DNA of 64,000 bases from the NCBI RefSeq assembly GCF_025854375.1, contig NZ_CP107575.1:124001-188000 (forward strand), in the 5' to 3' direction. The notes under the pieces are model-generated. The model had not been told where the DNA came from. It saw only the letters and a list, made by a program, of their open reading frames with translations, and searched no databases. A program made the translations under genes and the position numbers. Positions 27,225-35,103 of the stretch are shown here, in pieces. The stretch is from Glutamicibacter sp. JL.03c (GTDB lineage Bacteria; Actinomycetota; Actinomycetes; Actinomycetales; Micrococcaceae). Numbering within the stretch: position 1 is the first letter of the stretch; each line of letters starts with the position of its first letter.

Positions 27225-28622
27225 TCATGGTCGTGGTAATTCTGAATTACGCAACTGGACTTCTCTTTCCGCGAGTGTCTTTTTTACTGTTGGATAACGG
27301 AGCAACGCAATAGCTACACCGATCGCCAGCCAAACTGCAACCGCGACCCAAGCCCGAATATCGAAGTCACCAAGCAATAGATATCCCTGATAAAGACTCA
27401 ACGCTACCGATGCGAACACTAATGACACGTGCAATGTCAACGGCAACTTGAACGGTGAACGCTCATATAGTTTGGGGATCTTGTAACGCAGGAGTAACGA
27501 AGCCACCACCAGCACAGCGAACATAATCTGCACGAAGACTGATGCGGCTGTACCAATCACCGAAATATCAACTCCCACGGCAGCCGGCGTAATTCCCAAG
27601 ACGTAGAGGATTACCAAAAGCCAATGTGGAGTGCCAAAACGCTTATTCACTGAACCCAAACCCTTGGGTAGCCATCCATCATCGCTCGCAGCCAGAAGTG
27701 CTTTGGTGCCCCAGAGGAGTTCAGCGTTCATTGTGCTGATAATGGCGACGATTGCGCCAGCAAGGATGAAGAAGAGCCACATTCCATGGGGCAAGAACTC
27801 CTCCGCGACGGTGGACAGTGGTTCCCCGGCTACCCGATCGATGGGAAGCACTCCAGCTGCGGGCAATGCCACTGCCACATAGATCAAGCCGACCAACGCT
27901 GTGCCGCCAATCATTGCTAGAGGGATGTCGCGTCCTGGATTCTTCATTTCACGACCGAGCTCGGCCACGCCGTACGCCCCGGCCGTTGCGAAGGAGAGGA
28001 GCGCTGCGGCACTGAGAAGTTCAACGAAACCGTTTGGCATGACCTCTGGATAGATCGCCCAATTGACCTTCGACAGCCCAAAAGCTGCAAAGGTGCCAAA
28101 GCCGAGCAACATGAGGATCATCATGAACACCCCTAGTCGGGCTGACACGACCGATCCTGCGAGGTTGGCTACGAAGAAGATCGTGACCAAGGAGATTGCT
28201 ACCCAGGCTTCATTGAACCATGGGTTGATCGCGTGAAGGTAGGCTCCTGCGGCCAGACCATACAGGCTCAAGGATCCTTTGCCGAGCGCCAGCAACCAGG
28301 CGAGTAAGAATCCCGCCGAGGGGTGAATTAATCTCGCTGTCCAGGTGTAGCTACCACCTGCTGTAGGGTAAGCCGCGGCGAGTGCTGCATAGGGGATTGA
28401 ACTAATGATGACAGCAACAACAGCCAACACGTAAGCCACCGAGACACCGCCACCTGTCATGGCGATAGCAACGCCAGTCAGTGAGACGATGCCACCACCA
28501 ATGATCTGGTTGACCGAGATGCCGATGGCGCCAACAAGTGTGATGCTTCGTTTAAGGTTGTCCTGATTTCGGATAACTGGTGTAGTCCCTGACTCAGGAG
28601 GGGAATGTGTGCTTCTGCCCAT
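27225..28622 (-). CDS. APC family amino acid permease
   Basis: A 465-residue amino acid/polyamine transporter with about 12 membrane helices. The unwound helix 1 motif IGISVNQIIGGGIVSLTG near 34-51 is typical. ATG with GGAG eight bases upstream. It follows RidA by 14 bases and is the third gene of a C-S lyase-RidA-permease operon, so it probably imports the lyase's amino acid substrate. Exact substrate unknown. Confidence 0.88.
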   Translation of the reverse strand: MGRSTHSPPESGTTPVIRNQDNLKRSITLVGAIGISVNQIIGGGIVSLTGVAIAMTGGGVSVAYVLAVVAVIISSIPYAALAAAYPTAGGSYTWTARLIHPSAGFLLAWLLALGKGSLSLYGLAAGAYLHAINPWFNEAWVAISLVTIFFVANLAGSVVSARLGVFMMILMLLGFGTFAAFGLSKVNWAIYPEVMPNGFVELLSAAALLSFATAGAYGVAELGREMKNPGRDIPLAMIGGTALVGLIYVAVALPAAGVLPIDRVAGEPLSTVAEEFLPHGMWLFFILAGAIVAIISTMNAELLWGTKALLAASDDGWLPKGLGSVNKRFGTPHWLLVILYVLGITPAAVGVDISVIGTAASVFVQIMFAVLVVASLLLRYKIPKLYERSPFKLPLTLHVSLVFASVALSLYQGYLLLGDFDIRAWVAVAVWLAIGVAIALLRYPTVKKTLAEREVQLRNSELPRP

Positions 28623-28636
28623 GGGTCTGCTCCTGT

Positions 28637-29128
28637 TCAGGCTTGAAGATCCGCTGGCGTTGGGGCGATATTGAAGATTGCTTCAACTTCAACCGTGGCG
28701 TTGAATGGTAAGCTGGCAACACCGACCGCCGAACGACTGTGTTCACCGATAGACCCCAATACTTTGGTAAAAAGCTCAGATGCAGCGTTGGCCACCACAT
28801 GTTGCTCTGAGAAACCGCAGGCTGACGAGACGAAAACCGTGATTTTCGCCAGATGCTCTACCTTTTCAAGGGAACCCAATGCTGCTTTGGCCTGGGCGAG
28901 AACCTGAATGGCACAGTGCTTCGCGGCTTCTTGCGCATCGCGGATAGTCACGTCACCGCCAACTTGGCCTAGTGTGGTAATCAATCCGTTCTCGAGTGGA
29001 AGCTGGCCAGAAACGAAGAGTTGTGAGCCGGTATTGAGTGCGGGGCGATAGATACCCGCCGATGCCGCGGAAATTTCTGGAAGCACGAGATCCAGCTGCT
29101 CTAGACGTTGAGTAATTGTTTCGGTCAT
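28637..29128 (-). CDS. RidA family enamine/imine deaminase
   Basis: A 163-residue member of the RidA (YjgF/UK114) family, which hydrolyses reactive enamines such as 2-aminoacrylate. This longer subgroup has SQLFVSGQLPLENG near 33-46 and the C-terminal RSAVGVASLPFNATVEVEAI, with the family arginine in the RSAVGV position. Its ATG overlaps the stop of the lyase gene (ATGA). PatB-type lyases release 2-aminoacrylate, so the pairing is functionally coherent. Confidence 0.9.
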   Translation of the reverse strand: MTETITQRLEQLDLVLPEISAASAGIYRPALNTGSQLFVSGQLPLENGLITTLGQVGGDVTIRDAQEAAKHCAIQVLAQAKAALGSLEKVEHLAKITVFVSSACGFSEQHVVANAASELFTKVLGSIGEHSRSAVGVASLPFNATVEVEAIFNIAPTPADLQA

Positions 29129-30366
29129 GGTCGTTCCTTGAGTCGGTTAACTGCGGTAATGATTCGATTGACGGCATCCTCGACGATGCTTCGAGGACAT
29201 CCGAGGTTGACACGCATGTAGCCGTGTCCTTGCAGGCCGAATTTCTGCCCCTGATCGAGCCAGACGCGAGCCTCAATAAGCATGAATTTCTTCAGCTCGT
29301 CGGCGCTAAGGCCCAGACCCCGACAATCCATCCAGGCAAGATAGAGAGAATCAGCCGGCAGGACTTTCAGTTCTGGAATGCTGGAGTTGATTGCCTGGGC
29401 GAAGTATTCGTGGTTGCCGCGGACGTAATCGAGCATTTGTTCCAGCCATGGCTCTCCGTGGGTGTAGGCCGCTTCGGCTGCGACCATGCCTAGCGTGTTG
29501 ACCAACGGGAACATGTTGCGGTCGTACTGTCGCTGGAGCTCGGCGCGTAGCCTGGCATTAGGGGTAATGATGTTTGCGCTCTGAAGCCCAGGTAAGTTGA
29601 AGGTCTTGCTTGGCGCTGTGCATGTAATGGAGTTCTGTGCGTAGTCCTCGCCAAGGGTCGCAAAGGGAATATGCTTCTTATCAGGGTTCATGATGAGGTC
29701 TTCATGGATCTCATCGGAAATCACGATAATTCCGTGACGTGCACAGATATCACCCATGGTGCGCAGTTCTTCCTCACTCCACACATTGCCAGTTGGATTA
29801 TGGGGGTTGCTCAGGATGAAAAGTTTGGTATCCGGCGTGATGGCTTGCTCGAAAATTTTCGCGTCGAAACTGTACCCTACTTCGGTGCGAACGAGTGGAG
29901 CGAGGGCTAGATGGCGCCCATTGAGTTTCACGTCATCATGGAAATGCGCGTAAACCGGAGGTTGGATCAAGACCGTGTCGCCGGGGGCGCTGAACGCCTG
30001 TACTGCCGTTTTCAATGTGGTGATGATCCCTGCCGCTTGCATAATCCACTCCGGCATGACGTTCCAGCCGAAGCGTTTACGTTGCCAGGAAATGACTGCG
30101 TTTGTATAGCTTTCGGTAGGGCCTGCCGGATAGCCGAAGACACCATGGTCAATTGCCTGGTGCAAAGCGTCGAGGACTTCTTTCGGTGCCTTGAAATCGG
30201 TGTCTGCGACCCACATCGGCAAGGGGTTTGCGGCGGCTTCCTCTGCTGAGAGCATTGCTTTCGCGCTAGCCCACTTCATGGAATTTGTGGGTTCGCGGTC
30301 AATTACTTCATCGAAGACGTTGAGTCCTGATTTCGTATGTTCTCGTGGCTCGGTCAGGGAGGTCAT
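29125..30366 (-). CDS. PatB/MalY-type PLP-dependent C-S lyase (aminotransferase class I fold)
   Basis: A 413-residue fold-type I PLP enzyme of the MalY/PatB group, which cleaves cystathionine-like C-S bonds to thiol, pyruvate and ammonia via aminoacrylate. Motifs: MWVADTDFKAPKEV near 60, LSNPHNPTGNVW near 170, and the PLP lysine in TAPSKTFNLPGLQ near 243. The frame is open to 30468, but the ATG at 30366 has GAAAGGA at good spacing. First gene of the lyase-RidA-APC operon; divergent from the Lrp gene. Confidence 0.88.
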   Translation of the reverse strand: MTSLTEPREHTKSGLNVFDEVIDREPTNSMKWASAKAMLSAEEAAANPLPMWVADTDFKAPKEVLDALHQAIDHGVFGYPAGPTESYTNAVISWQRKRFGWNVMPEWIMQAAGIITTLKTAVQAFSAPGDTVLIQPPVYAHFHDDVKLNGRHLALAPLVRTEVGYSFDAKIFEQAITPDTKLFILSNPHNPTGNVWSEEELRTMGDICARHGIIVISDEIHEDLIMNPDKKHIPFATLGEDYAQNSITCTAPSKTFNLPGLQSANIITPNARLRAELQRQYDRNMFPLVNTLGMVAAEAAYTHGEPWLEQMLDYVRGNHEYFAQAINSSIPELKVLPADSLYLAWMDCRGLGLSADELKKFMLIEARVWLDQGQKFGLQGHGYMRVNLGCPRSIVEDAVNRIITAVNRLKERP

Positions 30367-30479
30367 TGGTTGTCCTTTCGGTGAACATTCTGTGATGCGT
30401 AACACTGTAGGTACTATTTGGAGCAAGGTGTTGTTGTCTTTTGGGTGGCAACGGAGTGTAAATGGCAAGGAATGTGTGA

Positions 30480-30965
30480 ATGGACAGCATTGATCGAAAA
30501 ATTATTGCCGCACTGCAGCAGGATGGCCGTATGACCCTCACGGAACTGGCGAAACGTGTGCAGCTAAGCCTCTCTCGATGCCAAAGGAGAGTGCGTGATC
30601 TGGAAGAGAGTGGAGTGATTCTTGGATACGGTGCTCAAGTCAGCGCTGCTGCCGTGGGCTTCGGATTTGAGGTGCTAGCTTTTGCCACATTGTCGCAGCC
30701 TGATGATGTGTTGAATTTTGATGCTGCACTAATCGAGGTGCCCGAGATTATCGAGGCGCAGCGATTGTTTGGAACGCCTGACTATATGTTGCGTATCGTT
30801 TCTGAAAGCAGGGAAACGTACCAGAAGCTCTATGACGAAGTTTTGTGCAAATTACCTGGGCTGGCGGGATTGAGTTCGACAATTGTGATGAAGCAGACAG
30901 TGGTTCCCCGAGGGCTGCCGCTACATGATCGATCTCTCAGGTCAAGCCGGCATTACAGGGCCTGA
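30480..30965 (+). CDS. Lrp/AsnC family transcriptional regulator
   Basis: A 161-residue regulator: HTH at residues 1-50 (DRKIIAALQQDGRMTLTELAKRVQLSLSRCQRRVRDLEESG) and a C-terminal RAM ligand-binding domain. Divergent from the C-S lyase operon across 113 bases; TGTGATGCGTAACA (30391-30404) there is an imperfect dyad of Lrp-box size. It probably activates the lyase operon in response to its amino acid substrate. Confidence 0.9.
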   Translation: MDSIDRKIIAALQQDGRMTLTELAKRVQLSLSRCQRRVRDLEESGVILGYGAQVSAAAVGFGFEVLAFATLSQPDDVLNFDAALIEVPEIIEAQRLFGTPDYMLRIVSESRETYQKLYDEVLCKLPGLAGLSSTIVMKQTVVPRGLPLHDRSLRSSRHYRA

Positions 30966-30985
30966 GTTTATATTTTTAGGCATGT

Positions 30986-31008
30986 CTGGGATACATGATG
31001 TATCCCAG
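30986..31008. promoter_or_regulatory. perfect 23-base palindrome before the MFS gene
   Basis: CTGGGATACAT, central G, ATGTATCCCAG: 11-base arms with no mismatch, 73 bases ahead of the MFS start. No T-run follows, so an operator is likelier than a terminator. The cognate regulator is unknown; GATAC/GTATC half-sites also occur upstream of the island's GntR gene. Confidence 0.6.
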
Positions 31009-31081
31009 TTTCGTCTAGACTGTTCAATGCAGGCCTAACTCCGAGCGGCTTGTCCTGAAGGGTAGTGGAAGGCGAAAGATC

Positions 31082-32368
31082 ATGCGTGAACCGAGGCAAC
31101 TAATACACGGGTCAGAATTGAAAGGCGATGGCGATCATTGGCGTCGGCGCATTCAGAAGCGTACCGTGTGGATTCTTGCGATTACTCAGGTCGTTGGCAC
31201 AGTGGGGGTTGGCGTCGCCCCCTCTATTGGAATTCTGTTAGCCGAGGAAGTGACTTCTAACGAAGCCTGGGCGGGACTTGCCCGTACTGCGAGCACACTT
31301 GGTGCAGCTCTTTTGGGGTTGCCACTGGGAAATCTTGCCGCTCGATTTGGTCGCAGGGTCGCTCTGACCAGTGGATGGTGGATCGCAGCGCTGGGTGGTC
31401 TGTTGTTGGTCCCTGCTGCCCAGTATGAGCAGGTTGTCCTCCTTTTTGTGGGGTTGTTGCTCATCGGTTCGGGGTCGGCAATCAGTTTGCAGGCTCGTTT
31501 CGCCGCGACAGACTTGGCTGCTGACGCGCATAAGGGCCGTAGCTTGGCGTTGATCGTTTGGGTGGGAACCATTGGTAATGTGTTGGGGCCCAACCTTGGC
31601 ATTCCTGGTAGGATACTTGGCTCGGTCATTGGTCTTAACGTTTATGCCGGAGCCTTTTTAATTGCTGGAGTATGCATGTTCGCGGCTGGGGCACTGGTCT
31701 TTATGTTCCTCCGTCCGGACCCTCTTATGCTGCTTCAGCGCCACGAGTTACAAGCACGCCCGGCGGCAGTCCCTGCTCGATCAAAGGGAAGCTTCAAGCG
31801 GATTTTCCAAGAACTCAAGATCAATAAACGGGCGCGATATGCGGTATTCGCGATCCTCAGCGCACAAGTCGTCATGGTCTCAGTCATGACTATGACCCCT
31901 GTGCATATTACCCATCACGGCGGCTCGGTGACTCTGGTTGGATTCACTATCTCCCTGCACATTCTTGGCATGTATGCGCTGGCTCCGGTAGTCGGGCACA
32001 TCACGGACCGGTTCGGCCACCGAATCTCCATTATTTTGGGTTTGGTACTTTTCGCTGGATCCTTGATTTCCGGGGGATTGTGGCCAACCGACATGAATTG
32101 GATCATGACTAGTTTGATTATGCTGGGCTTGGGCTGGTCCTTTGTGAATGTTGCTGGTTCGGCGCTTTTTTCAACTGTCGTTTCCGACGAAACCCGGGCG
32201 TCGGCCCAGGGCGGGGTAGATGCGTTATCTAACCTTTGTGGGGCCATAGCGGCCTTCGTGGCTGGCCCGTTGCTCATGTTTACTTCTTTCTCAACACTGA
32301 CGGTAATTGCGGCGATTGTCCTATTGCCACTGACGGCGCAGACCGTTTTTCGTCCTCACTCAGCTTGA
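31082..32368 (+). CDS. MFS transporter (locus A, displaced)
   Basis: A 428-residue 12-helix major facilitator protein. The motif near residues 85-92 reads GNLAARFGRR (signature motif A type). Clearly homologous to the MFS gene at 49226 over the whole length (shared VGTVGVGVAPSIGILLA, NEAWAGLARTASTLGAAL and SLQARFAATDLA). In locus B that gene sits between dehydrogenase and amine oxidase; here it is 12.7 kb from its partners. Substrate unknown. Confidence 0.88.
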   Translation: MREPRQLIHGSELKGDGDHWRRRIQKRTVWILAITQVVGTVGVGVAPSIGILLAEEVTSNEAWAGLARTASTLGAALLGLPLGNLAARFGRRVALTSGWWIAALGGLLLVPAAQYEQVVLLFVGLLLIGSGSAISLQARFAATDLAADAHKGRSLALIVWVGTIGNVLGPNLGIPGRILGSVIGLNVYAGAFLIAGVCMFAAGALVFMFLRPDPLMLLQRHELQARPAAVPARSKGSFKRIFQELKINKRARYAVFAILSAQVVMVSVMTMTPVHITHHGGSVTLVGFTISLHILGMYALAPVVGHITDRFGHRISIILGLVLFAGSLISGGLWPTDMNWIMTSLIMLGLGWSFVNVAGSALFSTVVSDETRASAQGGVDALSNLCGAIAAFVAGPLLMFTSFSTLTVIAAIVLLPLTAQTVFRPHSA

Positions 32369-32393
32369 AGGAGTTGAGCGTGGTGCAACGCGC

Positions 32394-33272
32394 TCAGCTG
32401 GGAAGTGGCCCGTGCATGCATGAGAGTATCCGAAGTCGGTGAAGTTCATGATTCCTGCGGCCGTGGCAATTCCGGCTCAGACTTGCAGTCGACGGATTCG
32501 CCGCATCGTCGCGGGCGCAAGTCAGCTTGATTCGCATGGAGGGCATCGCCTCCATCAGCCATGGGCAGCGGCATTCGTGAAAACGGCGTCGCCTCGAACA
32601 TTCTGTTGGGTTGTACGCACCGCTCAAGCGCAAGGCAGTGAGACTGAAAGCCGCATATATCCAATTCTTCCAGGAGCTGCCCCCCTGTTCCTGGGTCGCA
32701 TAGAGGCCCTTGAGGCCAAGAACGGGTTCCGCCACCAGCTTCGACCGCCCTTTCGGCTTGATAAAGAGGAATTCCGGGTTGAATGTGATCGACTTCGGAT
32801 TTCTTGAGTCGAATCCTTAGCCTTGCCTCTATGTTTGCGAACCTCGTGGGAACTGCGTTGACGCACCTGCCTGACTATTAAATTCACTCGTTGGCTCATA
32901 TGGAAATGATCAGCGATGAACTTTGCCTTCGGCAGATGTGGCCGCGCCGTCTGATGGAATTCCGTGGATACTTCTATCGCGACGCACTGGACTCGTCGGC
33001 GCAACTGCCGTGGCCAGAACTGCTGTCAATTCTCCGAACCCGCACCGCGGTACCGTCCTCGAAATTCTGTCTCTTGCCCGAGTCCAGATCTGCGAACACG
33101 ATCGATCGCGACCCTATGCACTCCGCCATCCCGCCTCTGCCGCGCGTGCTTGCTGGACCACGCCGAACCAATGCTCGTCAAGCTCAATTAGCGGATGAAA
33201 ATATGGTTCACGCAACGAGGGACCGGCGGATGATCTTGAGCATTGCCGAGCCACTCGGGTACGTTTGAGGAA
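32394..33272 (-). pseudogene. ISL3 family transposase remnant, 5'-truncated and frameshifted
   Basis: On the minus strand, pieces of an ISL3 transposase follow in order: IELDEHWFGVVQQARA (about 33190), FADLDSGKRQNFEDGTAVRVR in another frame, then VQCVAIEVSTEFHQTARPHLPKAKFIADHFHMSQRVN with the family's DHFH motif (about 32900-33000), and a degenerate C-terminus. The N-terminal zinc-finger/HTH part is absent: the frame is cut at the pstB repeat junction at 33272/33273. Confidence 0.7.
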
Positions 33273-33737
33273 GTGCTCGCCGGGGTGAAGCTGAATGGCA
33301 CCAAGATCTCCCGTTCGGATGCCGATGACCTGGTGGAGAAGTCGTTGCGCGGCGCGAACCTGTGGAACGAGGTCAAGGACCGCCTGGACAAGCCGGGCTC
33401 GGGCCTGTCCGGCGGCCAGCAGCAGCGCTTGTGCATCGCCCGGACCATCGCGGTCAAGCCAGACGTGATCCTGATGGACGAGCCTTGCTCGGCATTGGAC
33501 CCGATCTCCACATTGGCCATCGAGGACTTGATCAACGAGCTGAAGAACGACTTCACCGTGGTGATCGTGACCCACAACATGCAGCAGGCGGCCCGCGTCA
33601 GCGACAAGACCGCGTTCTTCAACATTGCCGGCACCGGCAAGCCGGGCAAGCTCATCGAGTTCAACGACACCACCGCCATCTTCTCCAACCCGGAGCAGAA
33701 GGCCACCGAAGACTACGTCTCCGGACGCTTCGGATAA
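33273..33737 (+). pseudogene. pstB: pstB remnant lacking the 5' part
   Basis: Encodes only the C-terminal 154 residues of PstB, including the ABC signature, Walker B and the switch histidine. The Walker A region is missing, so it cannot be a functional ATPase. An ATG at 33243 could start a hybrid 164-residue product but has no support. Confidence 0.95.
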
Positions 33738-33820
33738 AGATTTCGGATATCGCCGCTTCTTGAAGTGGCGATAGACGAACCGGAAGGGGGGTCTTCCGGG
33801 GATCCTGGAGGGGATCACCG

Positions 33821-33857
33821 CCAACGGCGCACCAGTATTGGTGCGCCGTTGGTTTTT
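33821..33857 (+). terminator. duplicated pst terminator
   Basis: Same perfect 14-bp stem, GTAT loop and T-run as at 11167; 84 bases after the remnant's stop codon. Confidence 0.9.
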
Positions 33858-33862
33858 AAGCC

Positions 33863-33907
33863 CTTGTGTAAAGTAACCTTGACTGTAAAGCATGCTTGTC
33901 AGTAAAG
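33863..33907 (+). promoter_or_regulatory. promoter with three 17-base-spaced GTAAAG repeats
   Basis: GTAAAG occurs at 33868, 33885 and 33902, exactly 17 bases apart, each preceded by CTTG. A -35-like TTGACT (33879-33884) and a -10-like TAAAGT (33903-33908) overlap them, and a reversed GTTTAC follows at 33911. The arrangement suggests an operator over the promoter of the next operon, perhaps bound by its own XRE protein. Confidence 0.5.
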
Positions 33908-33941
33908 TGAGGTTTACATCAAGTCGAAAGGGGGCAATGGT

Positions 33942-34415
33942 GTGGAAATGAAAACAGCAACTCGGAGCAAATGGGGGCGTGCGCGTTTTGGCGGATCGCC
34001 AGCACTGCTGATTCTGCTCTCCGTGCTGGGAGGCCTGGTCCTCTCGGCAGCCTTTGCATGGCTGATCTGGCAGTTCGGTCCGGACGCTGTGGCGCAGCGC
34101 AAGGCGCTGGCCGCTGTAGTCGCCGGGCTGGTCATGTTCCCGGCAGCATTCGCCCTGTGCTGGGTAATCATGCTCGACCGGGACACTCTTGCCGGAGCCG
34201 TGAAAGATCCCGATTCGTCTATCGAGGGAAAGTGGTACGAAAAGGCGGCGTTCGGGACTTTCCATGACCTCATTGCCATGTGCGGACTGGGAGCCATGGC
34301 GTTGGGCCTGCTGCCCATCGACGTCGATCCTGTCATGGTGCTCTGTGGAGTCGTGATGTTCGCCGCGGTGGATACCACCGTGCGCTACCTGCTGATCAAG
34401 AAGGTCGAGGGCTGA
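33942..34415 (+). CDS. four-helix membrane protein, paralogue 1
   Basis: A 157-residue protein with four predicted membrane helices. It shares a pattern with the next gene: RARFGG at the N-terminus, a LDRDTL motif after helix 2, a K-P(D/E) segment with Trp, then DL-x4-GLG. The pairing with a small XRE regulator is common among DUF2975-like and related membrane families, but I do not recognise the exact family. GTG start with GGGGG seven bases upstream. Its TGA shares one base with the next ATG. Confidence 0.7.
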   Translation: MEMKTATRSKWGRARFGGSPALLILLSVLGGLVLSAAFAWLIWQFGPDAVAQRKALAAVVAGLVMFPAAFALCWVIMLDRDTLAGAVKDPDSSIEGKWYEKAAFGTFHDLIAMCGLGAMALGLLPIDVDPVMVLCGVVMFAAVDTTVRYLLIKKVEG

Positions 34416-34906
34416 TGGGCAACCGAGGAATCGAACCCCGCGTCCTGGCGCTGGGACGCTCCCGTTTCGGCGGGGGAAAGGCGCTGATGCTCACCCTGGT
34501 CCTGGGGAGCGGCCTGCTTGCCGCCGTCGTGCTGAGCACCCTGATCAGCTTGCTGGTGGACTTCGACGAAGGATTCTGGCCAGCGTGGATCAACCTGGCA
34601 TTCACCTTCTGGCTGGTGGCCAGCGCAATTGCGTGGTTCGTCTTCGTTGACCGCAGCACCCTGCCCAGACCTGCGAAGAATCCGGAACAAACTGTCGAAC
34701 AGGATTGGCGCACCCGCGCCCAGGCGGGTGTTTACCGGGACCTGGTCATTTTCCTGGGGCTTGGCTGCGTCGCGGCCTCGCTTTGCTCGCAGCTGGCAGA
34801 CCAGCCGCTTTCCGTGCCGGTAGCATTGCTGTTTGCGGGGTTGATTTCGGTCGCCCTGCTCGATTACATGATCAGATACCAATTGAATAAGCGAGCCGAG
34901 GGCTAA
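34415..34906 (+). CDS. four-helix membrane protein, paralogue 2
   Basis: A 163-residue four-helix protein, homologous to the preceding gene (RSRFGGGKAL, VDRSTLPRPAKNPEQ, YRDLVIFLGLG). The frame is open upstream to 34280, but the ATG at 34415 overlaps the previous stop codon (TGATG), which decides the start. Function unknown; the two may form a hetero-oligomer. Confidence 0.75.
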   Translation: MGNRGIEPRVLALGRSRFGGGKALMLTLVLGSGLLAAVVLSTLISLLVDFDEGFWPAWINLAFTFWLVASAIAWFVFVDRSTLPRPAKNPEQTVEQDWRTRAQAGVYRDLVIFLGLGCVAASLCSQLADQPLSVPVALLFAGLISVALLDYMIRYQLNKRAEG

Positions 34907-35103
34907 TGGAGAATAACCTCGGCGACTACCGCAAGGAACGCGGATTCTCGCAACAGGCGCTAGCTGACCAGCTCGGTGTATCCCGACAGACCATCATCTC
35001 CCTGGAAAAAGGGCGCTACGACCCGTCCTTGCCCCTGGCGTTCAAGCTCGCTGCGCTCTTCGACTGCCGCATCGAGGACTTGTTCATCCCCGACGAAGGC
35101 TAG
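34906..35103 (+). CDS. small XRE family HTH regulator
   Basis: A 65-residue Cro/CI-type helix-turn-helix protein of the YozG-like class (LGDYRKERGFSQQALADQLGVSRQTIISLEKGRYDPSL), which usually accompany membrane proteins as autoregulators. Start overlaps the previous stop (TAATG). Third gene of the operon; converges on the PiT gene with a 4-base overlap. Confidence 0.9.
   Translation: MENNLGDYRKERGFSQQALADQLGVSRQTIISLEKGRYDPSLPLAFKLAALFDCRIEDLFIPDEG

Larger units (their letters stand above)
11206..33272. mobile_element. 22.1-kb accessory island between pstB direct repeats
   Basis: DNA between the two 587-bp repeats. It carries catabolic and redox genes, four transcriptional regulators and decayed transposase fragments, and is visibly richer in A+T than the pst operon or the locus at 46-52 kb. 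No integrase, relaxase or replication gene is recognisable. Long repeats with no integrase fit a single-crossover (Campbell) insertion of a circular molecule that carried a pstB 3' fragment. Site-specific integration is less likely because att cores are much shorter. Origin and mechanism are inference; the boundaries are seen. Confidence 0.75.
33273..33859 (+). repeat. right 587-bp direct repeat
   Basis: Copy of 10619-11205 (four mismatches, no indel). Its right edge adjoins the membrane-protein operon that would otherwise follow the pst terminator, so this is the island's right boundary. Confidence 0.95.

Noticed and set aside
11206-33272. Conjugative element or prophage identity for the island
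   Set aside because: No relaxase, type IV secretion, phage structural, replication or integrase genes recognised.
33114-34265. 383-codon minus-strand frame across the right pstB repeat
   Set aside because: Antisense of pstB and the membrane-protein gene; only its last 40 residues reflect the ISL3 remnant.
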